From an uncultured Clostridium sp. (lineage in GTDB: Bacteria; Bacillota_I; Bacilli_A; RF39; UBA660), in NCBI GenBank assembly GCA_946541575.1, contig CAMNJQ010000054.1:1-57117 (forward strand): DNA of 57,117 nt. The letters run 5' to 3'. The translations under genes and the position numbers were made by a program. Numbering within the stretch: position 1 is the first letter of the stretch; every line of letters starts with the position of its first letter. Below the pieces are notes generated by a model. That model had not been told where the DNA came from. It was given only the letters and a program-made list of their open reading frames with translations, and ran no database searches. This document shows positions 8,461-15,510 of the stretch, one piece after another.

Positions 8461-10471
8461 ACCATAATCCTACTCTTTCTTTTTTAGGAACATACATTTT
8501 ATCTCCTTCTTTGATATCATACACTTCATAAAATTTATCCATTGAAGATAAAACTGCATTTACTCTTACTTTATTCGGAGAGTGTTCATCAAAAGTCTGC
8601 AACTCTGCTGACTGCTTATTTTCTTTTTTAGCCCATAAGTCTGTATAAGCTTCAAACATTTTTTTAAAATCATCTTTAGTGGCACCTTTATTTTCTGCAA
8701 TGCTTATCATTGCTTTCATAGCAGCTAAATCAGCAATGTTTTCACTTAATGTCTTTTTCCCATCTACATTAAATCCCATATACTCATATTTAGAATAATA
8801 ATCTTCAATTGCTTTTGTCAATTTATTATATTGTTCTTTGTCTTCTTCAGTCCACCAATCTCTAAGTACACCATTTTCATCATGTTTCGATCCATTACTA
8901 TCAAATGCATGTGATATTTCATGACCTATTACAGTCCCAAAATATCCCAATAATTTATAGTAATCAGTTTCATTACCATACATTTCTTTGAATCCAGCAA
9001 GAAAATTAATTGAATTATCAAATTGTAAATAGTATGCATTTACTGCTAAGGTACTAATTTGAATAGTTTTTGGAGGTTTATGAAAATCTTCACTAAATTT
9101 ATCCCATTCTATTTGATTATTATGTATTTCATTAGAAATTAAAGTTCCACCCTCTGATTTTGAAATAACATCAATTTCATCATCTTTATTTTCATCTTTT
9201 TCTTTTCTTCCAATGTTGACTTTCATCATATTAAGTTTTTTTAGAGCTTCTTCTTTTGTTTCATTACTTAACCATTCACTATTATTTATTACATTTTTAT
9301 AATATTCTCTTACTTCGTCTACTAAATCAGCAACTATTTTTTTATCTTCATCTGTAAAATATTTCTCTTCATATCTTCTTTCAATCTCATCTGTAATAAG
9401 TAATTGCTTAATTGCCAATGTAACATCTTTTCTGTATTCTTCAATACTCTTTTTAGTTCCATATAATTCATTCATTATTTCATACATATATTCTTCGTTT
9501 TTTGTAGTTGAAAAATTGAAAACTTTATCAATTAAATGTAATTTTGTAATTTCTTTAAAAATATTTATGTTATCGATTGTATAATACTCATCTATTGCTT
9601 TTAGATGGTCTATATCATATACAATATAAAAATCTTCATTTGAAACATTCAATGAATCCAATAATTTTTTTATTGGAAGATTTTTAATTTCTTTCAAAAT
9701 ATCGTCTAGCGTATACTTATGATACAATTCTAACAGATCAGTTATCTCAGTTAGTTTATATTTTGACTTTTCTTGAATTGTTTTGGCAAATTCTACAATT
9801 TTGTTATATTCTTCTTTTGCTTTCTCATTAGAATAGCCAATAGACTCACACTCTTTAAGTACTATTTTATCTATAAGTTTTATAATTCTTTCATATTTCT
9901 TTTCAGTATAACATTCAAAATTAATGTCATTTATTGTCATTGTCTCAAATATAAAGACATTTTTAGAAGAATCATAAAGATCAACATCATACCCAAAATT
10001 AAATAATGTAATAAATTTAAAATCTCTTGCAATCTTCAATAACACGTCATTTAATTCATCAATTGTAGATGCATTGTCAATCATTTCAAGATATGGTTTA
10101 ATTTCACTTAAACCTAATTTTTCTCTTTCTTCGAAATCATTGTAAAGTTCTAAATAATTATCTATTTTTTCATTTTTATAATTTGGGTCACTTAATATTT
10201 CTTCTACTATTTCCTCAATACGTTTATCAATAGCATCAGATGCATCATCAGCTTTTGACCATGACGATTTATCTGAGGCAATTTTAGCATTTTTCAAAGT
10301 TTCATAATTAATGGCTTCATAAAAGTCATCTTCAAGTCTAGGTATTATTTCTTCTTTTGCCTTTTCTTCACTTTTATTGAAGAAGAAGAATGAGCTGCAT
10401 ACAATTAATAAAATACCAACAATTGTACATATTAAATATAATATTTTTTTATTTTTTTTATTTTCTTTCAT
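8459..10471 (-). CDS. M13 family zinc metallopeptidase (PepO/neprilysin-like), membrane-anchored
   Basis: The protein has 670 residues from the ATG at 10471, chosen because GGGAG lies 6 bp upstream; an earlier in-frame ATG lacks a site. A hydrophobic segment near residues 10-30 anchors it so that the catalytic part lies outside. The M13 signatures are all present: substrate-binding NAYY, zinc motif HEISH at about 517-521, ENIAD with the third ligand near 577, and a C-terminal HSPNKVRVNAVLS with final Trp. This family cleaves oligopeptides. A paralogue lies at 13448-15421. The gene has its own consensus promoter with an inverted repeat in the spacer. Confidence 0.95.
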   Translation of the reverse strand: MKENKKNKKILYLICTIVGILLIVCSSFFFFNKSEEKAKEEIIPRLEDDFYEAINYETLKNAKIASDKSSWSKADDASDAIDKRIEEIVEEILSDPNYKNEKIDNYLELYNDFEEREKLGLSEIKPYLEMIDNASTIDELNDVLLKIARDFKFITLFNFGYDVDLYDSSKNVFIFETMTINDINFECYTEKKYERIIKLIDKIVLKECESIGYSNEKAKEEYNKIVEFAKTIQEKSKYKLTEITDLLELYHKYTLDDILKEIKNLPIKKLLDSLNVSNEDFYIVYDIDHLKAIDEYYTIDNINIFKEITKLHLIDKVFNFSTTKNEEYMYEIMNELYGTKKSIEEYRKDVTLAIKQLLITDEIERRYEEKYFTDEDKKIVADLVDEVREYYKNVINNSEWLSNETKEEALKKLNMMKVNIGRKEKDENKDDEIDVISKSEGGTLISNEIHNNQIEWDKFSEDFHKPPKTIQISTLAVNAYYLQFDNSINFLAGFKEMYGNETDYYKLLGYFGTVIGHEISHAFDSNGSKHDENGVLRDWWTEEDKEQYNKLTKAIEDYYSKYEYMGFNVDGKKTLSENIADLAAMKAMISIAENKGATKDDFKKMFEAYTDLWAKKENKQSAELQTFDEHSPNKVRVNAVLSSMDKFYEVYDIKEGDKMYVPKKERVGLW

Positions 10472-10503
10472 ATTACACTCCCTTATTTTATTCATCTATT
10501 GTA

Positions 10504-10532
10504 ATTGTAGCTGGTTAATGAACAGCTGTCAA
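10504..10532 (-). promoter_or_regulatory. Consensus promoter with internal inverted repeat upstream of the M13 gene
   Basis: On the minus strand TTGACA, a 17-bp spacer and TACAAT lie 33 bp before the ATG. The spacer holds AGCTG and CAGCT arms (plus strand 10509-10513 and 10523-10527), a plausible operator. Confidence 0.7.
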
Positions 10533-10562
10533 TTATTATTAATTTCTAAAGTCTTAAAATGT

Positions 10563-10584
10563 AAAAAAAAGTATACAAAGTACT
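10563..10584 (-). terminator. Weak terminator after ruvA
   Basis: On the minus strand AGAGTAC-TTT-GTATACT forms an imperfect stem followed by a run of eight T. It resembles the hairpin at 8432-8460. Confidence 0.4.
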
Positions 10585-10586
10585 CT

Positions 10587-11150
10587 CTATTTTAATAATA
10601 ATTTCAAAGCTTCTTTTACTTGATCTTCTATTGATAAAGAATTGTTAATTTGAGGTAAAATACTCTTAAATTCTTTATCTTTGTAACCTAATCCTTTTAA
10701 TACTTCAACTAATTCATCATAGTTATTAGATTCTTCTAAATCAAGAGTATTTACATCTCCTAGTTTTCCTTTCAAATCTAAAATCATTTGCTTAGCAACT
10801 TTATCACCAATTTTTGGAAACTTTTTTAAATATAAAATATTTTCTCTTTCAATTGCATCAACTACTCCTGATACACTTCCTGTAGCAAGAATTGGAAGTG
10901 CCATTTTAGGCCCCATTCCCTTAACTGATATAAGCTTTAAAAATAAATCCTTTTCTTCTTGTGTCTTAAATCCAAATAACAAATGTTCATCTTCTTTTAT
11001 TTGTTGATATAAATAAATTTTATATTCTTTTCCTTCATCTTGGAAAGCATATGGATTTGGAGTATAAATAGTATATCCAATACCACTATTATCAACTACT
11101 ATGTAGCTTCCCGTTCTATCTACAACTTTACCAATTATATAATTATACAT
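10587..11150 (-). CDS. ruvA: Holliday junction DNA helicase RuvA
   Basis: RuvA is the tetrameric junction-binding partner of RuvB. The start at 11150 gives MYNYIIGKVVDRTGSYIVVD, the family's usual opening, with GGGTGAT upstream; five extra codons of the longest frame are discarded, leaving 187 residues. Domain I (OB fold) includes NSGIGYTIYTPN. Domain II has the helix-hairpin-helix pairs LISVKGMGPKMALPIL and LKKFPKIGDKVAKQMILDLKGKL. The short C-terminal domain III binds RuvB. It lies between the M13 gene and the WXG100 operon instead of directly before ruvB. Confidence 0.96.
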   Translation of the reverse strand: MYNYIIGKVVDRTGSYIVVDNSGIGYTIYTPNPYAFQDEGKEYKIYLYQQIKEDEHLLFGFKTQEEKDLFLKLISVKGMGPKMALPILATGSVSGVVDAIERENILYLKKFPKIGDKVAKQMILDLKGKLGDVNTLDLEESNNYDELVEVLKGLGYKDKEFKSILPQINNSLSIEDQVKEALKLLLK

Positions 11151-11175
11151 AAATATCACCCACATTCATTATACA

Positions 11176-11218
11176 AAAAAATAAAAAGTATTGCATTATT
11201 TTTTAACACAATACCTTA
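11176..11218 (-). terminator. Terminator of the WXG100 operon
   Basis: On the minus strand AAGGTATTG and CAATACTTT pair (one G-U) around a 15-nt loop, followed by TTTTTATTTTTTT. It sits right after the last gene of the three-gene operon. Confidence 0.75.
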
Positions 11219-11548
11219 TTTACTACTATTAACATCTAATTCAAAATCATTATTAGATATATTTTCCATTGTTTTTCTTTCAAACTCTTTGTAATCATTT
11301 AAAGTTTTCTTTAAAAATTCTATATATAAATTCAATGCTTCTTCGATAGGTTCAAAGTTTTTTTGCAATTCAGTATGCTTATTATATATTACTTTTTGAG
11401 TATCACTATTCCAAGTATCAGTAGAGTTAATAGATTCTATATTATCTTTTTCTTTTGAAAAAATATCTTTAACTGAATTATATGACTTTTCAAAATCACC
11501 TATTATTTTTTCAAATTCATTTGAATCTTCAATTACTATATGGTTCAT
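11216..11548 (-). CDS. WXG100-like small helical protein
   Basis: The protein has 110 residues from the ATG at 11548 (MNHIVIEDSNEFEK), preceded at 10 bp by AAAGGAG. It is all-helical, with a central Trp46-Asn-Ser turn (TDTWNSDTQK) in place of the WXG turn, flanked by two long helices. This is the architecture of ESAT-6/WXG100 proteins exported by type VII secretion. It is the third gene of an operon with a clear WXG100 protein and a longer effector-like protein. The size match and the order suggest it is a partner or chaperone of the neighbouring WXG100 protein. The WxS turn is a deviation from the family. Confidence 0.6.
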   Translation of the reverse strand: MNHIVIEDSNEFEKIIGDFEKSYNSVKDIFSKEKDNIESINSTDTWNSDTQKVIYNKHTELQKNFEPIEEALNLYIEFLKKTLNDYKEFERKTMENISNNDFELDVNSSK

Positions 11549-11566
11549 ATAATACAAACTCCTTTA

Positions 11567-11899
11567 TTATATTTTTTTCTTAATATTTTTTTCACCAAGC
11601 ATTCTTATTTTTTCATTATTTAAATTTTTAGCAAAGTCTTCATCAGCTTCTTCATATAATCCATTTACTTCTCCAACAAATTTTCCAATTGTATCAAGAG
11701 CTTCTGGAATAATTTTCATTCTATTTAAATAGTTATATATATTATTATAAAATGTATCAGAATCAACTCCTTGCCATATATTTCTAAGTGATTCAGTATA
11801 TTTAAGCATATTATCAATTTCTATTGATAAAGCTTCACCATCATTTAAAATAACATCTGTAGTTTGTTTTAATTCACTGTGATTTACTTTAAATTCCAT
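11567..11899 (-). CDS. WXG100 family (ESAT-6-like) protein
   Basis: The 110-residue protein has a helix-turn-helix hairpin with the signature Trp42-Gln-Gly (SLRNIWQGVDSDTFYNN) at the expected position. The C-terminal region YEEADEDFAKN resembles the YxxxD/E export signal of WXG100 proteins. Such proteins dimerise and are secreted by type VII (ESX/Ess) systems with an EssC/YukB ATPase, which is not in this window. It lies 18 bp before the WXG-like gene and 4 bp after the longer effector-like gene, so the three form one operon. Confidence 0.82.
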   Translation of the reverse strand: MEFKVNHSELKQTTDVILNDGEALSIEIDNMLKYTESLRNIWQGVDSDTFYNNIYNYLNRMKIIPEALDTIGKFVGEVNGLYEEADEDFAKNLNNEKIRMLGEKNIKKKI

Positions 11900-11903
11900 A
11901 TTA

Positions 11904-12701
11904 TCACCTACTTATTTCTTCTAATAAAACGTCGTCTAAATCATCTAAACTTATATCATTATTAACTTTTTTCTTTGTTGTTTTACTTATTCTATTACTA
12001 TCATTGAAATTATTTAATGTTGTAGTTTTTCCATTGTTTATGTTACTTATATTTACTTTCTCTATAACTGACGTATTATCATATTCACTTTGTTCAGTGT
12101 TATTGTTGTTATGAATAGTATTAAGTGCTGTTAAATCAAAATTATAATTATGTTTAAATTCTTGTTCTTTTGTTTCGTCTTTTACAATGTTTTTAATTGT
12201 AGAACTCTTTATAGATGTTCTATCATCATAACTAGATAATTCTGTTTCGCTATCAGTTTTAAGTTTTCCAAGTTTTTCTTCTTTTTCCGTATATTCTACA
12301 TTATCGCTTATTTCACTTGGCTTATATGTCTTAATTTCTTTGCCATCCTTTTTTGATAGTCTAATATCATCAATTGTATTTAATTTTCTAGAATCATTTT
12401 TTACAAAATCAATTGGAATTTCAATTTCCTCTGCTTTTTCTGCATATGTCCTTTCTAAATTGAAAAACTTTTCACTATTCTTTTTTAATATGTTACTAAT
12501 GTTATTTAGAGATGTTGAAACACTATTGATTTGTCCATTTATTACACTAAAACCTTCACTAAATAGTCCTGTCTTCTTAATCTGTGAAAATTTATTTGGA
12601 GCACTTGAAACTATATCATCAGCTTGTACATAAGATTTTTTTAATTCTTGAGATGCATTTATTAAATCATCTTCATTCATTCTTATAACATTTTTCCCCA
12701 T
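11904..12701 (-). CDS. LXG-like candidate type VII secretion substrate, 265 aa
   Basis: The first ~110 residues are helical (MNEDDLINASQELKKSY, then QINSVSTSLNNISNILKKNSEKFFNLERTYAEKAEEIEIP) and resemble N-terminal targeting regions of LXG/type VII effectors. The remaining ~150 residues are low-complexity, rich in Asn, Ser, Thr and Lys, ending in DISLDDLDDVLLEEISR. No toxin domain is recognised, so it may be structural or a short effector. It opens the three-gene WXG100 operon and has a likely promoter. Assignment rests mainly on its neighbours. Confidence 0.55.
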   Translation of the reverse strand: MGKNVIRMNEDDLINASQELKKSYVQADDIVSSAPNKFSQIKKTGLFSEGFSVINGQINSVSTSLNNISNILKKNSEKFFNLERTYAEKAEEIEIPIDFVKNDSRKLNTIDDIRLSKKDGKEIKTYKPSEISDNVEYTEKEEKLGKLKTDSETELSSYDDRTSIKSSTIKNIVKDETKEQEFKHNYNFDLTALNTIHNNNNTEQSEYDNTSVIEKVNISNINNGKTTTLNNFNDSNRISKTTKKKVNNDISLDDLDDVLLEEISR

Positions 12702-12728
12702 ATGCCCTACCTATCCTTATAAATATAT

Positions 12729-12758
12729 GTTATAATATTTTGTCATTTTTGTAAACAA
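12729..12758 (-). promoter_or_regulatory. Promoter of the WXG100 operon
   Basis: On the minus strand TTGTTT, 18 bp and TATAAC lie just before the operon, about 28 bp from the first ATG. Confidence 0.45.
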
Positions 12759-12838
12759 TTAATCAAATACTTTTTTATAATGTACTAAGATAAAATTTAA
12801 AGGTATTATTCTTTTTATATTATATTGTTTTTTATCAT

Positions 12839-12870
12839 AAAAAAAGGCATTTTATGATAAAACACCTTTT
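12839..12870 (-). terminator. Terminator of the repeat coiled-coil gene
   Basis: On the minus strand AAAAGGTGTTTTAT pairs with ATAAAATGCCTTTT (two G-U pairs) and is followed by T. It spans the stop codon of the gene at 12852-13352. Confidence 0.8.
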
Positions 12871-13352
12871 AGATAATCTATTATATCATTTATATTGTCG
12901 TTATGTTCTTTTATTATCTTTTTTATTCTTTCATCGACTTTTTTATTTTCTTCGCTAATTTTATCAATTGCCTCTTCTACAATTTTTTCCTTAGAATTTA
13001 CTTTATTATTTCTATTTTCATTTATTTTTTGTTTCAACTTCTCTAAATGAAATTTTACATCTTCTATTTTTTCTTTGTTTTTGCTTGATAAGAATATCTC
13101 TTTAGCTAATTGTTCTGCTGCCATTTTTAATTCTCTTTTTTCATTATAATTTTGTATTTCTTTGGCAAATTGCTGTGCTGCTTTTTTTACTTCTTCTTGA
13201 TCATTACTTCTTTGAATATCAGAAGCATATTGTTCTGCTGCAACTTTTAATTCGTATCTTGTTTGTATATCCTTTGCAAATTCTTTAGCAGCTTGTTTTA
13301 TTTGCTCTAATGTCTCTTTATCAATATCTTTTTCGATTGAATAGTTACTCAT
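12852..13352 (-). CDS. Repeat-containing coiled-coil protein, 166 aa
   Basis: No known family is recognised. The N-terminal half holds four copies of a 13-residue unit of the form LKxAAExxAKxIQ at about residues 18-30, 35-47, 55-67 and 75-87, spaced by 17 to 20 residues. The C-terminal half is a highly charged coiled coil. There is no signal peptide or membrane helix. It lies between the WXG100 operon and the second M13 peptidase, with its own terminator. The start ATG at 13352 has GGGAGAGAAGG upstream. A scaffold or binding role is possible, but no function can be stated. Confidence 0.65.
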   Translation of the reverse strand: MSNYSIEKDIDKETLEQIKQAAKEFAKDIQTRYELKVAAEQYASDIQRSNDQEEVKKAAQQFAKEIQNYNEKRELKMAAEQLAKEIFLSSKNKEKIEDVKFHLEKLKQKINENRNNKVNSKEKIVEEAIDKISEENKKVDERIKKIIKEHNDNINDIIDYLKGVLS

Positions 13353-13447
13353 ATCCTTCTCTCCCTTATATTCTTCTATTTAATTATAAATTATTTTTCT
13401 TGTTTTTTTAACAATTATTTTTCTAACAGTGTAAATTAATGTATACT

Positions 13448-15421
13448 TTACCATATTTTTACTCTTTTTTCTTCTGATACAAACATTTTATCATTTTTAT
13501 TTATGTCATAAGTTTTATAAAACAAGTCATTTGAGGATAATGTTGCATTTACTCTTACATTATTAGGTGAATGAGTATCCGTTAATATTTGTTTTTTTGA
13601 AATTGATTCATTATACTCATTTGCCCAAAACTTGGCAAAAGATTCATATAGTTCTTTTAGTTCTTTTTCATTTGCATTTTTTTCTTTAGCAATGCTCGTT
13701 ATGCACTCTACCGCTCCTAAGTCAGCAATATTTTCTCTTAGAGTTAATTCTCCGTTTACTTTATGACCATAGGGATTTTTAAAATTTGAATAATAATTTA
13801 TTACATCTTTTGTTAATTTTTCATATTTTTCTTTATCTTCATCTGTCCACCAATTAGTCATATTTCCTTTTTCATCAAATAATGAACCAGTTTTATCAAA
13901 AGCATGAGATATTTCATGAGCAATGATCATACCTATTTTCCCTAAGTTAGTGTAATAAGAATCTCTATCATCGACAACATAAGAAATTGCAACCGGGAAA
14001 TTAATTGAATTATCATGTGGATTGTAATAAGCGTTTACTTCTAGAAGTGGGATATTTTCCCATCCTCCTACTTTATCTTTTCCATATAATATTTCTAATT
14101 CTTTTTTTTCTTCTACTATTCTTATAGAAAATTCATTTTCTAATGCATTTCCTCCTTCGTTGTATGATTTAATATTATATAATTCAGAATTATCTTTAAT
14201 AATCTCTGGATAGCCAACTCTAATAGTTAAATTAACAAGTTTTTTTATTGCCATTTCTTTAGTTTCTTCACTTAACCAATTATTATTTTTTATATTAATT
14301 ATATATTGATTCTTAATATCTTCTATCATTTCTTCAATATATTTTTTATTTTCTTTTTTAAAATATTTATTTATAAATATTGTTGATACATTATTTGAAA
14401 ATATATCTTTAATTTGTTCTACTGCATATTCTTCTATATCTTTAAAACCTGTTATACCATTTAAAGAATTTTGCATATTTTCATACTCTTTATAAAATTC
14501 CTCAGATAAAAATAATGCATTTTGAGAAATTAAATTTGTAATCATTTCGTCTTTTAATACTTGTAAATTATCATTAGTTAAACTTTTATTTACATTTTCA
14601 TGATATGTTTTATCATTAATTATTAATTCATTGACTTCACTATATCCAAGCTCATTAAGATAATAATCCATGTCTATATTTTTATAAATATTTATTAAAT
14701 CTTCTCTTGTACTTATTACATTATTTCTTTTTGTATCTTGTATTTCAATTAAAGACAATGTGTTTTCACATACTTTTCTATCATAGTCATCCATTTCTTT
14801 GATCATTTTTTTAATACTATCTTTGTCATATCCATATAGTTCTAAATATTTTGATATAGTATTTTCATTTATTTTTAATATATTTTCATATGCCTTATCA
14901 GTGTATGCAAAACATGGTACATATTCAGTAGTAAGAATCATATTTTCAGAATTTCTAAAATCAGTAGTTACTTCAAAATTTATAGCGAAATCCATAACAC
15001 CGCCTTTATATAGTTTTAGTGATAAATCAAATAATTCTTTTATGCTTTGTACTTCATTTATTTGATTAATATATTTTTCAATTGGTTTTGTACCAAGGCT
15101 ATTTCTTTCCTCTAAATTAGTTAATGTTTCGTAATAATCATTTATTTTTTTATTTTCTTTTTTTAAAATCATGTTTTTAATAATGAAATATACTTTTGTA
15201 TTTACATCTGTTTGTATTTCACTAAATCTATCCCATCCGCCAATACTTTTAGGGATACTTCTTTCTTGAAACTCTTCATAGTTTATATAGTTATAAAAGT
15301 CATCTTGTAATCTAACTTTATTCGTTACTTCTTTTCCATCTAATAATAAAAGTCCAATTAAAAGCCCTATAATAGTTAAAACAATACTTGAAAATAAAAT
15401 TATTAGATTTTTTCTTTCCAT
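13448..15421 (-). CDS. M13 family zinc metallopeptidase (PepO/neprilysin-like), second copy
   Basis: The 657-residue paralogue of the protein at 8459-10471 shares its order of motifs: an N-terminal membrane segment (about residues 6-28), NAYY near the substrate site, HEISH at about 502-506, ENIAD with the third zinc ligand near 563, and a terminal HSPNNVRVNATLS with final Trp. Their first ~400 residues differ much more than the catalytic part, suggesting different substrates. The ribosome site is AGAGGTGCATT-ATG. A strong hairpin terminator of smc separates it from smc. Confidence 0.94.
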   Translation of the reverse strand: MERKNLIILFSSIVLTIIGLLIGLLLLDGKEVTNKVRLQDDFYNYINYEEFQERSIPKSIGGWDRFSEIQTDVNTKVYFIIKNMILKKENKKINDYYETLTNLEERNSLGTKPIEKYINQINEVQSIKELFDLSLKLYKGGVMDFAINFEVTTDFRNSENMILTTEYVPCFAYTDKAYENILKINENTISKYLELYGYDKDSIKKMIKEMDDYDRKVCENTLSLIEIQDTKRNNVISTREDLINIYKNIDMDYYLNELGYSEVNELIINDKTYHENVNKSLTNDNLQVLKDEMITNLISQNALFLSEEFYKEYENMQNSLNGITGFKDIEEYAVEQIKDIFSNNVSTIFINKYFKKENKKYIEEMIEDIKNQYIINIKNNNWLSEETKEMAIKKLVNLTIRVGYPEIIKDNSELYNIKSYNEGGNALENEFSIRIVEEKKELEILYGKDKVGGWENIPLLEVNAYYNPHDNSINFPVAISYVVDDRDSYYTNLGKIGMIIAHEISHAFDKTGSLFDEKGNMTNWWTDEDKEKYEKLTKDVINYYSNFKNPYGHKVNGELTLRENIADLGAVECITSIAKEKNANEKELKELYESFAKFWANEYNESISKKQILTDTHSPNNVRVNATLSSNDLFYKTYDINKNDKMFVSEEKRVKIW

Positions 15422-15481
15422 AATGCACCTCTTTCTACTATTTATAATATAAGTTTAATTTACATTTGAATTATTATCAAG

Positions 15482-15510
15482 AAAAAAGGAAACTATCTTT
15501 CGATATTTCC
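15482..15510 (-). terminator. Terminator of smc
   Basis: On the minus strand GGAAATATC and GATAGTTTCC form a stem capped by a GAAA tetraloop, followed by TTTTTTC. It overlaps the end of smc. Confidence 0.85.
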
